Assembly (NCBI GenBank): GCA_023376005.1
Contig: CM042163.1
Location: forward strand, 3,213,915-3,277,914
Reading direction: 5' to 3'
DNA: 64,000 nt
DNA from: Doryteuthis pealeii
Lineage: Eukaryota > Mollusca > Cephalopoda > Myopsida > Loliginidae
The position numbers and the translations under genes were made by a program. The first letter of the stretch is position 1. The number at the start of each line of letters is the position of its first letter. Below, piece by piece: positions 35,451 to 47,217 of this stretch. The notes under the pieces are model-generated. The model was not told where the DNA came from, did no database searches, and was given only the letters and a program-made list of their open reading frames with translations.

Positions 35451-35540
35451 AGTTTCATCATCATCATCATCATTATCATCATTATCATTATCTGCATTAT
35501 CATCACCATCAGGAGGTCACGCTGACAACAGAGATAACCA

Positions 35541-35604
<64 letters not shown>

Positions 35605-35890
35605 GCCACCTTCCCTATCGAGCATTGCTCTTGGCAGGTCTTCCGCACGGTATCCAGTATCCATACAGAGCTGATAGATGTGGGCTATTGTTGGTCAGTC
35701 TACACTGGTGTGTCCATGTGTAAGTGTTCACTGGAGAACGTCTTATGCTTCTCCAACAGTCTCCAACGTGTCTTGTTCGTCTCTTTCTCTAAGTGCTTCG
35801 TTAGAGTCCAAGTGGTGCAGCCGTACAGTGACACTGACACGGCTACACGTATCCTTCGTGGATTCCATTCTTAAGCATCTTCTGTTGCCA
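35450..35890 (-). pseudogene. Diverged non-LTR retrotransposon tail
   Basis: Begins on the plus strand with a CAT microsatellite (the (ATG)n tail) and a CT expansion, then diverged homologue of the tail at 55320-55686: GGTCTTCCGCACGGTATCC, CATACAGAGCTGATAGATGT and GTGCAGCCGTACAGTGACAC. Confidence 0.62.
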
Positions 35891-36179
35891 CTCACGGTCA
35901 ATAGTTGGGCCTATTGTGGCGGGGAGACCTTATCCCTCTACAGAGGGACAGCCGGTGTATTCTAGCCGACAGGGTTGTTTTCACTGCAAGTCTCACTAAT
36001 ATATCCTTGTACCAAACTAAGTTAAGTACATGTTTAAATCCTCCACGTAGGTGAATGGTAGCAAATTAGTCTCTGAGATTATTTTTCAACGTAATGGATG
36101 ACCCATTATTGTGTCTGTGTGCCACATTATGCTTTACTTGTCTTCCAACAACCTATATAGTTACTAAGCTATATATAGG

Positions 36180-36457
36180 AAGCGCGTGGTGTAATGGTTA
36201 GAGTCATAGGAAATGAACTCGTCGCACCGAGTTCAAATCCTGGACGTGGTAGTTGCATTTCACTTAGCGCTAATACCCTTGGGAAAGGTATAAATCCTAT
36301 TCTCCCTCCAGCCATGGATAAATAGCAGGGCAGACTGGGCTCTTTAACCTTGGTTAGGCAACCGGTCTAGGAGAAGGAAAACTCTGAATTCAAACCTGTT
36401 GAACTCCGCTTAAGAAATTGACCTTGTGCCGTATCCTGCTCGTGCGGAGGGGTTGGT
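36180..36457 (+). mobile_element. tRNA-derived SINE, family B, complete
   Basis: Head GCGCGTGGTGTAATGGTTAG (A box) and CGAGTTCAAATCCTGG (B box). The body includes TTTCACTTAGCGCTAATACC, CTTGGGAAAGGTATAAATCC and CCTTGGTTAGGCAACCGGTC. The end is GCGGAGGGGTTGG followed by (TA)n. Confidence 0.87.
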
Positions 36458-36589
36458 ATATATATATATAGTTACTAAGCTTAGATTGACACAAAACCAA
36501 GTGGTATATGGCACTCAATGATAAGACCCCCCGCCCCAACGAGTCCACCCGTTGGCCGTGGTTGGCGACTCGTGATGCTTAAGGACGGA

Positions 36590-37105
36590 ATCTTGGTAGT
36601 TGAGCAGTCTATGACTTGTAATACTCTACTTTGGCACTTACTTAGGCTAGACGGGCAGTCGGAAAGCCCCCCCCCCTCCGACCAGTCGGCTTCCCTAGCA
36701 CCTATATGATTGTCCCAAACCTTTTGCCCTTATAGCAAGCCACAACCCTTTTTATTATATAGGTGATAGAAGGCGGTGGCACGTCCTATGTATGATGTCA
36801 AACTGCATCTAGTAGTGAAGTACCAATTCTGTATCTCTGGGGAATGTGGAGTACCCCTTCATCATCTTTACTCCTAGGTCCTTCCTTACCCGGAGTGGTA
36901 GTACCAGTTAGAGTCCCATCTATGGGTTAAATATAAAAAAAAATATTTTTCAAAAAAAAATGTGTATAAAAATTCAGTTTTAAAAAAATCGAGTACTCAT
37001 CAAGAATGAATCAAACAAATGTCTTCGGCATAAAATAACCCAACAGGGGTTGACATGCCGTAAAATCCGACTAACCAACCAACCAACCAACCAACAACAT
37101 CATCT
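36590..37105 (+). repeat. Family D interspersed repeat
   Basis: Shares with 44602-45062: TACTCTACTTTGGCAC, GGCTAGACGGGCAGTCGGA, CCCTAGCACCTATATGATT, GGGTCCCATCTATGGGTTAA-like text and the 3' module GGCATAAAATAACCC / TGACATGCCGTAAAA, ending in (CCAA)n. No tRNA head seen; class unknown. Confidence 0.72.
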
Positions 37106-37132
37106 TCGATTATATTTTTTAAATTTCCCTTT

Positions 37133-38098
37133 AGGATCATTCCATGTCAATTCACTGGGAATTACACACACCGTCACCGAATTACTTGAAATTTTGCAGA
37201 AATGTTCTCCTTCATGAGTTAGTAAAGTGTGCCAGGTTAATTTGTGCTAGACCTTACCGTTCCGATTTTAGAGGGTTTTCTTTTTTTAAATACTTCCATG
37301 CATTCAATATTTCTGAAATGCACTGTTGGTTTCCATGCATGAAGCAATGTTTACCACTTGTTAAATACAATCTACTCATACAAAAAGCAATATCTGCAAA
37401 ATATATTTAAAATGATAATTTTAAATTAATAAATAGATATCATTGAATAGTTTAAGAAGTCACTGAGCACAATATCAACATTTGAGAGTTCATGGAGCAT
37501 TAGGATGATTGTCTTTAGTTATAATCTTTCGCTGAAATCCTGCAAGTGCGTAGGAAAAAAACTCTGAACTTGGCAGGTTCATATCTTCTAAAGTAGACTT
37601 GACCCCCTCACGAAATTATTTGGTGAACTTAGGCAGACATAGTAGATGTTAAGAAAAAAATATTATGAAAATTGAAGAGGACCCATTTTCGATAGACTGA
37701 CTGTAAGCTACATAGGTAAAAAGTTGTTGATTTTGGAGTCATGCATTTGGGTGAGCAAAATAATTTTTTTCTATCAAGTATAGGGTTAAAATAGTTAGAT
37801 ATTTGAATTGTACAGTTCTTGTTTGCCCAACATACCAAATTACAGAAATATTGAATGTATAGAAGTACTGTTTTTTATTTAAATCACCGAGATTCTGTGA
37901 CGCTACGCGGCCTTAATTTAGAGGCAAAATAGGAAAATTATACCCCCTTTAAAATCATAACGGTAAGGTCTAACACAAAATAATTTGGCACACTTTCCTA
38001 ATTCATGAAGGGGAACACTTGTGCCAAATATCAAGTAATTCGGTGTCGGTGGATACAGATTTCAACTTTTTGCTGGTGTTTTGACATGGAATGACCCT
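37133..38098. mobile_element. Non-autonomous DNA transposon with long TIRs (966 bp)
   Basis: The ends are imperfect inverted repeats of about 180 bp: AGGATCATTCCATGTCAA at the left and the complement of AGGGTCATTCCATGTCAA at the right, continuing through ACCGAATTACTTGAAATTT and GTAAAGTGTGCCA. Target duplication is not clear. No transposase ORF inside. Confidence 0.75.
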
Positions 38099-38289
38099 TG
38101 AAAAGGCAGTTAAACCAAAAAGTTTGTTGTGATTTAATTCTTGGATGACATTTAGTTTAGTTTAAACTGACGTATTTGAATCCACAGATCGCTTTTTGTG
38201 GTATTGTGACACCATTCATATCATAGTGTAATTTTTCTCATTGGCGTGTTTTATTTATTCAATCCAACATAACAAGATGTAAGTAAAGT

Positions 38290-38620
38290 CAGAAAACAGC
38301 ACTGCTCACGTGACTTTCGGAAACATTTTTTCACGCTCAGAGTTGCGGAGACATGGAATAAACTGCCCGCGTCTGTTGTAGGCTGCCGAAGCACTGAGTC
38401 TTTCAAAGCCTCCATGCTTCCTGTAGTCCGCCGACACTATACCTGATGCCACTCTCCACATACATATGCACACACGCGCACACATACATGCATATTACTA
38501 CTGTATACTATTCATGTTCCTGACACTAATACATTATTCTATGCACTAGACATGAGACTTTGATGAGTTGTGGTGCACTTGAGCACTGTACACAATAAAT
38601 TTCATTATTATTATTAAATA
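38290..38620 (+). pseudogene. CR1/Jockey-type LINE 3' end
   Basis: One frame reads SRDFRKHFFTLRVAETWNKL, then PASVVGCRSTESFKASM and a stop at 38440. The pattern K-x-F-F-x-x-R-V-x-x-x-W-N-x-L-P followed by S-F-K is the C-terminus of CR1/Jockey-like reverse transcriptases. A 3' UTR with AATAAA and an (ATT)n tail follows. Everything 5' is missing. Confidence 0.75.
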
Positions 38621-38821
38621 AATAACATTTTCGTCATAAAAAAATATTCAGAAATAATGAAAGGTTAGAATCTACGACGTAAGGGAGGTAACTCACGTAT
38701 ATCAAACTCCATTTGACGCTGTAAAACGATGATTGCCCGAATGTGACGAGTTGTACACATGGTGTTTCTCGGAATACATGCATGATATTCAACGCCTACT
38801 GACAGCACGGATTCCTATTAC

Positions 38822-38824
<3 letters not shown>

Positions 38825-38878
<54 letters not shown>

Positions 38879-39039
38879 ATCTTTCTATCTCTCTTTCTCT
38901 ATCTCTCTCTCTTTCTCCTTTTCTTTCTCTCTCTTTCTCTTTCTCTCTCTCTCTTTCTCTTTCTCTTTCTCTCTCTCTCTCTTTCTCTTTCTCTCTATCT
39001 CTCTTTTTCTTTCTCACTTTCTCTTTCTCTTTCTCTCTC

Positions 39040-39077
<38 letters not shown>

Positions 39078-39095
39078 TCTTTTTTTCCCTCCCTT

Positions 39096-39158
<63 letters not shown>

Positions 39159-39201
39159 CTCTATCTCTATCTATCTCTATCTCTCTATTTCTTCTTTTCT
39201 T

Positions 39202-39233
<32 letters not shown>

Positions 39234-39235
39234 TC
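38825..39235. repeat. (CT)n/(CTTT)n array
   Basis: CT-rich tract with CTTT and CTAT blocks, followed at 39318-39460 by purine then pyrimidine runs that could fold back. Confidence 0.95.
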
Positions 39236-39935
39236 TCGGGATGGTGTTTGGTAACATCATTATCTGAGCAGAGAATAAATATAAAATATATCAACAACAT
39301 AATTACTTTATTTGAAAATAAGAAAGAAAAAAAAGAAGAAAGGAAGAAAAGAAGAAAGGAAGAAAAGAAAGGAACAAAGAAAAGAAAGAAGAAAAGAAAG
39401 AAAATGTTCTTTATTTTCTTTCTTCTTTCCTTACTTCTTTCTTTTCTTTTTTTTCTAATTAAATAAAATAACAAAACGAAGATTCGTTTTCAATTTTCAG
39501 TCGCAAATAATCAAAGGGAGGTAACTTCTATCAAAACAAAAATCTTGGTTTGTATTTCAAATGAAATACATGAACATATTGTAGAAAGGATTTCTATTTC
39601 AAACTAAACTAGGTAATCAATTCAAAAGTTCAAAAGAAAATGGTTTTCAATAAATAAAAAAAAGTTTTCTTAAATAAAAGGGAAAATTTTGTGGGGGATA
39701 AATTGGAATGATAACATTTAAAAGAAATGAACAGTAGGTATCAACAAAGATAGCGTCATATACGTATTTTATAAAATCAAGTCAACCCCCTGATTGAAAA
39801 AGATGTATCTAGTTGATCTAGCAATGAATGAATTTTATAATGCATAAGTTATTTTATTTTAAAACTTTTTCAGACTAATTAATTTTGACCCACCCTTAAT
39901 TTTGGGGGCGCAAAATATCGGTGGGGTTATATATA

Positions 39936-40316
39936 CCGTATTTGACGGCATATAAAACGCACGGGCATATAAGACGCACCCCCATTTCAGCAAATCAGAT
40001 TCAGGAAAAAAAGGTTTTTTAGTGTATTTAAGCATATATTGTTGAAAACAGTCTAGCTGTGTTTTACGCAAGCAGAAACATAGCTGTATAAAAGCACCGT
40101 AATAATACAATAATACCAGCAATAAAATAAGGATGCATGGAGTTTAGGGTAGGTAAAAGTACTGAGCGTAACTGATGGGTTAGTGAGCATCATAGAGAAG
40201 ATTAGCCTAGGCCTACGGGAGGTCTCAAACTTCACCTACAATGTATAAGACGCAGGGCAATTTTTTGAGCCAAAATTTTTGGGGAAAAAGTGCGTCCTAT
40301 ATGCCGTCAAATATGG
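39936..40316. mobile_element. MITE with TA target site (about 381 bp)
   Basis: Terminal inverted repeats CCGTATTTGACGGCATATA and CCATATTTGACGGCATATA, each flanked by TA, then the ATAAGACGCAC motif repeated inside. Resembles a widespread animal MITE type with GTATAAGACGCAC ends. Confidence 0.75.
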
Positions 40317-40319
40317 TAT

Positions 40320-41380
40320 TTGAAACTAATTACAGTATAAATAAAAAGACAAAATACCGAAGGTGTAAGAGAGAAAAAAAATAAAGAAGTGATTTTGGTT
40401 GAAAATAACTACCGAAAATCTAAAAATTAAATGTTAAAAAAAAATGAGCGGAAAGGGGGGGGGGTGTACTCTGTTGTTTATGAAATATGATTTTCTTTTA
40501 GATTTTCAATGAAAAAATTATACATCAAAATTTGTTCTGTTTTAAAGGATGGGAGCCTAACATTTAAACTGAGATTTGTAAATGAATTATTACATAACCC
40601 TACAAAACTAAGTTTGTTATTAGATAATATTTGATTTTAGAATCTAAAGATTTGAAATTTAAACTTAAAATTTTGCGATTTATATTTTAGATTATTTTAT
40701 CAATCAATTAGGCCTTTAAATTGTCGCTCTAAATGGATGCAGCAGCGAACGGTAATATTTATTTTAAAGAATTTCAATATATTTCCATTGGACCAGTTTG
40801 ATAGAAACGATTCAGAAATTTAAAAGAAAGAATTCATTGATTAATAATTCAACACTAAAAAATGTATTAAATTCCGACAATTCCTTGATTTTTTTTTTTT
40901 TTTTTTGTAATTTTTTGTTTATCAATATCGTCCACTGTAGAAAACATATTTCCCAGTCAATGTTTTTTTTTTTTTAACCCCGCAAGAATTTTTAGAGCGT
41001 TTTAGTTTTTCTGCGTGTTTTGGGGCAAAAAAGATATTTCGTTTAGATAAAATATCAACAGGTTAGTAATTTCCTGTACATAGTGTATTTAATGTTTTTG
41101 TTATTATTTTCTAATTGATAAGATGGTTTGTTTTGAGTACGTCATGAATCTTCACTCAGTCATTTTTAGGGCGAATTTAATTGTTTAAAATGTATTAAAA
41201 ATAAATTACATATGTAATATTATTTTGCTTTTTTACTGATGCTCATTATGTTACTACTTTTCAACTCAGACAAAAATTTCACCTTAAATATTCGATTTAA
41301 CTAATTTTAATTCGTTTTTAAAATGAAAATCGGCTCAATTTGCGGATACCTAATGAACGGTCTTTTTATGTTCACTCCTG
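40320..41380. other. AT-rich, nothing recognised
   Basis: No ORF of note, poly-T near 40890 and 40965. May be old decayed repeats. Confidence 0.5.
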
Positions 41381-41382
41381 TG

Positions 41383-41548
41383 AGTTTTTCGCGCCAGAGT
41401 TAGTTGATGGTTTTCACTGGAGTCTAAGTGACAACAAGTCTCCTCATGTCTCAGGACTCTTCTTTTTATTTTAGCTGATTTCAGCAATGTTGTTTACTGG
41501 CTGGTCTCAGTTCTTCCTCTGATTTCCAGTTCCTCCAGTCTTTATGAT
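41383..41548 (-). pseudogene. R2-like LINE tail fragment, third adjacent copy
   Basis: Shares TTTTCACTGGAGTCTAAGTG, CAACAAGTCTCCTC and CTCAGTTCTTCCTCTGATTT with the two neighbours at 41549-42390. Too decayed to give a frame. Confidence 0.62.
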
Positions 41549-41835
41549 GAGTTTTTCACCCTACCGTGTCCGATGGTTCACTGTAGGCTGAGTGACAGCA
41601 AGTCTTCTAATGGTCTCCAGGACTCTTCTGAGTATTCTAGCCGATCCCAACAGTGCTGTAGTTTGGATGGTCTCGTATCTCCCTCTGATTTCCAATTCTC
41701 CCAAATTCTTTTCCAGAGCTTTGGGGACCGTTTCAAGGGCACCAATTACACTTGGTACGACCTTTACCTTCATGTTCCACAGTTTCCTCAGTTCTCTAGC
41801 AAGATCCAAGTATTTGTCTATATTTTTGCATTCTT

Positions 41836-41840
<5 letters not shown>
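41549..41840 (-). pseudogene. R2-like LINE tail fragment, adjacent copy
   Basis: Minus-strand ORF of 92 codons: KECKNIDKYLDLARELRKLW, VVPSVIGALETVPKALEKN, ETIQTTALLGSARILRRVLE. Same family as 41841-42390. It lies head to tail with it, joined at the (TAA)n tail. Confidence 0.75.
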
Positions 41841-41880
<40 letters not shown>

Positions 41881-42390
41881 GTTTTTCACACCATTTTTAG
41901 CTGATAGTCTTTCACTGGAACCTGAATGACAACAAGTCTCCTCGGGTTTCCAGGACTCTCTGAGTATTCTTCACGATTTCAGCAATGCAGTAGTCTGGAT
42001 GACCTTTATCCTCCTCTGATTTCCATATTCTCCAATCTTTTTCCCAAGTTTATTAGGACTGTTCCGAGTGCACCAACTATAATTGGTATCATTTTCACCC
42101 TCATATTCCAGTTTTTTTCAATTCTCTGGCAAGGTCCAGGTATTTGTCCATCTTTTTGTTTTCCTTCATCTTCCCCCTGTAATCTGCTGGAACTGCAAAA
42201 TCTACCAGATAACAAATTCTCTTTCTTTTTATTTAATCAATACTAGATCTGGTCTTCTAGCTGGGATAATGTGATCCACCTTTATCTCAAAGTCACAGAG
42301 AATTTTATGCGTTTCATTCTCAAGAACAGTTTGTTTATGCATATACCATTTTGTTGTGTGGTCAAAATTAAATTTTTTGCATAGTTCTCA
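41841..42390 (-). pseudogene. R2-like LINE tail with restriction-like endonuclease remnant
   Basis: Minus-strand reading: KWYMHKQTVLENETHKI, LCDFEIKVDHIIPARRPDLV then LIK and a stop; a shifted frame gives VDFAVPADYRGKMKE and then a homologue of the LRKLWN...VIGALGTV block. The RRPDL motif followed by VDFAVP resembles the PD-(D/E)XK restriction-like endonuclease of R2-clade elements. The element ends GVKN plus a (TAA)n tail at 41838-41880, typical of target-primed insertion. It is broken by stops and frameshifts. Confidence 0.72.
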
Positions 42391-42391
42391 G

Positions 42392-42995
42392 TGGATCACC
42401 TTTCCAATACACATATTTTCGTTGGAGGTGAACGACGATTTATAAAAGAATGAATCTGTCCTCCCCCGACAGAACAAAATCCACCTTACATCTCCACTTT
42501 TATGAGACTGATCAAATAAAAACTTGTAAAATCCAAAATAAATTTCAGTGGATTTTTGTAACGACATATTTGCGTGTTCTTTTGTCACCACAGGGACCAA
42601 GTGGCAACTTGTCGAAACTGTCAACCATTTTGCATTCACTTATTGTTTTAATTAATCAAATCCTTAAAGCAAAAAGAGAATGATTCCTGTCGAACTTTTT
42701 TTAATTGACATGAGTTACTTCCCTTGAATTGTTCATAAACGTCAAGTTTAGGACAAACGATTTAATGACAAACATTTCTTTTTTCTTTTTTTAAATAGAA
42801 AATTTAAATAATTAATTCATTAAAACTATTAATTCTTCATAAATTCTGGTTGGTATTTGAAAATTTGTTTAACTAAATTGATCAAAGAATATATGAATAA
42901 ACAATAATTCAATCGTTTCAAATATTCGATCGGATACGATTGAAGGGAAGTAACTCTTATAAACAATCTGTTTTAAATAATGTAATTCGTTAGAA
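42392..42995. other. Nothing recognised
   Basis: Two overlapping ORFs of under 85 codons on opposite strands (42388-42683) show no known motif. GGGAAGTAACTC near 42953 resembles a common molluscan repeat motif. Confidence 0.45.
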
Positions 42996-42998
42996 GTA

Positions 42999-43418
42999 CT
43001 AGCAAAATTTAAAAACACCCTCTGGGCGACGTAAAATAAATATTGCCTGAGGGATGGGAGTTGAAAATTTAATATCAGAGTGTTTGTATAAGTAAAGTAA
43101 AATCATCAAATTTATTAAAGGAGCAAAAAATAGATTAAATTTATTAAAGAAGTAAAAAATTTAAAAAATTGAAATGGAAACTTAGTTCTGATAACTTTAA
43201 ATATATATTAGAATAAAACAAACTATATATAGATAGATAATACCAGCTATGTATTTATTAAAACTTGTTTAAAAAAAACAATGAGGACTGTCTAACATTG
43301 CATGCTCCAATTTTGAGTGAATTTATTCTGTTTTGATGATTTTAGGTAGTGTGACGTAAGCAGTGACGTAGATTTTGTTACAGACAAAAACCGGAAGCGA
43401 ATCTCCATTATTAATAGA
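42999..43418 (-). mobile_element. Non-autonomous Helitron, family 2
   Basis: 420 bp. On the minus strand it begins TCTATTAATAATGGAGATTC and ends with a GCCC-loop-GGGT hairpin, a T/A-rich spacer and CTAG|T. Only the termini resemble family 1. Confidence 0.72.
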
Positions 43419-43648
43419 TTTTATAGTCGTTAGTCAGTAAATAATTTCATCATAGAAATTATCAAGAGAATAGTACAAATGCAGAATAGCGCGCAAGAGA
43501 TAATATCATTAGAATCGCATTTTACGTATAAATAGATTAGATTACGGAAACTCCCGACATAGCCTATCTCTAACACTAACCCTAATCCTAGTATCTCAAA
43601 GGTTTCTGGTATTTCCGTGTAATGAAATGTAATGCTTTTAATGCGTAA

Positions 43649-43902
43649 GTAAAAGTAAGTCGTCGGGACGGCCAAATGTCGGTACCAGCCAATCAACGAG
43701 GGAGTCTATCCCCTTTTCACTAGCGCTAGACCAAGGAGATTGTTTTTGCGTCTGAGGTGTAGCGCCACACCTACCATCAGCTTCTTACTTTACTGCACAG
43801 ATCCCTGTGCTACTCATACGCTGAGTTGGCGAGGGCCGGTATCGAACTAAGAACCTTGCGGTTTCTAGCCGAACGCTCTGCCGACTGAGCTAACCCGGCC
43901 CC
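43649..43902 (-). mobile_element. tRNA-derived SINE, family A
   Basis: Complete copy, with A and B boxes at the right end and the shared 3' end AAGTAAGTCGTCGGGACG at the left. Confidence 0.84.
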
Positions 43903-43957
43903 TCTTGCGTGCAATTCTGCATTAGTACGAAGAGAATACCGTCACTCATCTGAGTAT

Positions 43958-44564
43958 TGTGAAAATTTATTAAGGAAATGGTGATCCTCTTTCACCGGTC
44001 ACCAGCAGCGGCCCTTAGGGTCACATGATGCCCACTATAAAAGAGGGGTCCCTGAAGAATTCGGCCTCTTTTTGCCTCTAGCGTTGGCTAGCTTCACCGC
44101 TCTGTATCGTCAGTAGCCCCAGACGGCGACGACCAGGAACCCCCGGCACGTTGGAATCAAGAGCGGCAAACGCACACCTAATAACCAATTCCCCAGGGCC
44201 CAACTAGTTACGTGGAACAGAAATATCAAGGATAAACAGCTAAGTTTCCGCAGGCAATTTTATCTGCAAACCTACACTTTAACCCCTTTGATATATTCAA
44301 TTCTCTTAGAAGTACTTTTACCAACCAAACTCATTGAACTCTATGAACATTCCTTAAAACTCGTTTGGTTGTTTCATTCTATGCATTTTGTATACCCCTG
44401 TTTGATATTTGTTTGTGTTTTTTTTACGTATAGTAAACGTTTAGTTCTATAAAAGTCGTTAGTCTCCTTTCTTCAAAAGCTGCACCCATCTCCTCACTGC
44501 GTCGAAGTACGGTTTATTCTCGTAGGGTTTAAGCAGTGCTTTTCCGGGGACAAAAATCCCCACA
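43958..44564 (+). mobile_element. Solo LTR, family 1, copy a
   Basis: 607 bp beginning TGTGAAAATTT and ending AAATCCCCACA, flanked by GTAT on each side (43954-43957, 44565-44568). A TATAAAA box lies at 44036. A second copy lies inverted at 45925-46549. No internal retroviral domain lies next to it. The 4-bp duplication fits Ty3/Gypsy-type integration. Confidence 0.88.
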
Positions 44565-44601
44565 GTATCTATCAACAATTTATATTCCAAAATTCTGGCT
44601 C

Positions 44602-45062
44602 TTTTTTATTTTTTGCAATACTCCACTTTGGCCCTATCTTGGGCTAGACGGGCGGTCGGAGAGGCCCCCTCCGATCAATTGGCTGGTCACGTCAAGCCCT
44701 AGCACCTATATGATTTTCCCAACCCTATTGCCCTTATGGCAAGCCCCAACCCCTTTTTATCATATGGTTGCTAGAAGGCGGTGACTGCGGTTCTACATGT
44801 CCTGGGAATGACGTTAAACTCTATCTGATGGTGAGGTTCCAGTTTTGGAGGTTTGGGGAATGTGGAAGCACCCCTTCATCACCATTGCTCCCTGGTCCAC
44901 TCTGACCCGGAGTGGTAGTACCTGTTAGGGTCCCATCTATGGGTTAAAATAAAAAATGTATTTATAAAAAAATTGTATTATCCATTAAGAATTGATTTAT
45001 TTCAAAACTTTATCGGCATTAAATGACCCACTGAGGTTGATATGCCGTAAAACAAAACAAAA
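44602..45062 (+). repeat. Family D interspersed repeat
   Basis: About 460 bp, the most regular copy, ending TTGATATGCCGTAAAACAAA. It sits just after the solo LTR at 43958-44564. Confidence 0.75.
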
Positions 45063-45315
45063 GCACTAAATCTTATAAAAGATCACATCACCAAAGCTCA
45101 GATTAAGACAATACATTGTTATGATTTTCTTACTACATCACAAGATGTCGGAAGACTTTGAAAACTCTATAAGAATATAAACAAAATATAAAACAAAACA
45201 CCTCTATAAGCACTTAAAAATAAGTATATCCACATAATTATTTACTAGGTCGGCTATATATTACTCATATATGTTCGAGAAGGAAACATCTAATATCAAT
45301 GGCCTTTAGCATATA

Positions 45316-46656
45316 TCTTATTATTATAATGGAGATTGTGTGTTTTTATGTCTGTAACCGAAACTATATTCCTACTCAAGTCACAATTCTCTTAGTTATT
45401 GACATCCCATTCTCCATGATTTTATTTTTATCTAAACCTCAATTATTAATAAAATTGTCTTACATTATTAATACTGTTAACTATGTCTACATACTAACAA
45501 CATGCAATTATATTTATATATACAACAAAATAGCGCTTTACAGTGTGAACGGGAAGGCTAATTTGCATATTAATATTAAAAAATCGAATTTAATAAATAT
45601 GTGCTTAGTATTATTGATTTCTAACTGTTTGGTTTTATTTTAATGAATATAAGCAAAAATCTCTTCAATGAATCTTAAATGAAATCCATTAACTAGATAA
45701 AATAAGTGTCATTTTATTATTTACTTCCTCTTATAACTAAATACTTAAATTAGAAAAGATAACAATGAAAGACGAGAGTGATGGAAGAGTAAGTTTCAGT
45801 TTCCATTTTTATTATACTCCCTCTGTTCAAATCTTTTATTATACTCCCTCTGTTTCAAATCTTTTATTATACTCCCTCTGTTTCAAATCTTTTATTATAA
45901 CTCCCTCTGTTTCAAATCTTTTATTGTGGGGATTTTTTGTCCCGAGGAAGCACTGTCTAGACCCTACGTTTTGTAAGAGAATAGACCGTACTTCGACGCA
46001 GTGAGGAGATGGGTGCAGCTTTGAAGAAAGGAGACAAACGACTTTTTTATAAAACAAAATGTTTACTTTACATGTAAAACATAACAAAATATCAACAGGG
46101 GTTACAATATACATAAAAAGAACAACCAAACGACTTTAAAGAATGTTCATAGAGTTCAGTTCAAAGTTAAGAGTTCAATGCGTTTGGTTGGTAAAGAATA
46201 TTTAAGGAGAATTGAATATGTCAAATGGGTTAAAGTGAAGGTTTGCAGATAAATTGCCTGCGGAAACTTAGCTGTTATCCTTGATATTACTGTTCCACGT
46301 AACTGGTTTGGGCCCTGAAGAATTGGTTATTAGGTGTGCGTTTGCCGCTCTTGAATCCAACGTGTTGGGGGTTCCTGGTCGTGTCTGGGGCTACTGACGA
46401 TACGGAGCGGTGAAGCTAGCCAACGCTAGAAGCAAAAAGAGACCGAATTCTTCAGGGACCCTTCTTTTATAGTGGGCATCATGTGACCCTAAGGGCTACT
46501 GCTGGTGACCGGTGAAAGAGGATCACCATTACCTTAACAAATTTCCACATTATCTGTATTCTTATTTAGTTTCATTAGCCTTTCTAATTTAATACAATAT
46601 TTTATACATTAAAACTTAAATACTTGCACCCAACGGAGGGTGCATATATTTGCTAG
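45316..46656 (+). mobile_element. Non-autonomous Helitron, family 1 (interrupted by solo LTR)
   Basis: Starts A|TCTTATTATTATAATGGAG and ends with a hairpin near GCACCC...GGGTGC, then ATATATTTG and CTAG|T. These are the canonical Helitron marks: 5' TC, 3' hairpin before CTRR, insertion between A and T, no target duplication. The hairpin loop is enlarged here (CCCAACGGAGGG). A short 35-bp segment with CTCCCTCTGTTTCAAATC is tandemly repeated four times before the nested LTR. Confidence 0.88.
45925..46549 (-). mobile_element. Solo LTR, family 1, copy b, nested in a Helitron
   Basis: 625 bp, reverse complement of the copy at 43958-44564, beginning TGTGGGGATTT and ending AATTTCCACA, flanked by TTAT (45921-45924, 46550-46553). 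Removing it and one TTAT restores the Helitron sequence AATCTTTTATCTG seen in other copies. The LTR therefore inserted after the Helitron. Confidence 0.88.
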
Positions 46657-46864
46657 TATATATAACTCATCGTGTAGGAAAAAGACATGCCGTCGAGTAT
46701 TTTGTATTTTTTAATACTGGTTCTTGAGACTTGAAGCGACTCAACTTCAGCTGTGAATAATGGTGCTCAACCAAACTAAAAGATTGGTCTAGATATATAG
46801 AAAGCGTTGTGGATACTACGTAAAGTCAAGCGAGAAAATTGTTTTGGGCTATTTTTCCAGCCCG

Positions 46865-47145
46865 GTTTCGACTGGGGGTCCGGCGAGCTTCGGCCGCTGG
46901 ACCGGGTTGTTTATAATAATAGCATCGATCCCAGGGGGCCATCCCCCAGGCAACACCTGCCCCCTGATTTAAAGGGGCAGGGCTGGGTTTATTGCCCGTG
47001 CCTGAGGCGCCCCCTTGACGGGGAATGCCGACGGGATCGACGCAATTTTTTGCACCTGCCATTCCATGAGCTTCGGCTTGTGGGTGGTCCCACGTTAATA
47101 GGGACTTTGTGCCTGACCCGTACAAGTGGGGTACGCGGTAAACAC
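46865..47145 (-). repeat. Repeat E, inverted copy
   Basis: Reverse complement of 23594-23855: CCAGGGGGCCATCCCCCAGG, GGCGCCCCCTTGA, TGGTCCCACGTTAATAGGG and GTACGCGGTAAACA are shared. Confidence 0.72.
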
Positions 47146-47217
47146 AAAAAAATATAGATATAGGCAAATAAGATGTATAAGAAATAACTGGGTGAAAAAA
47201 GATAGACAGATAGATAG

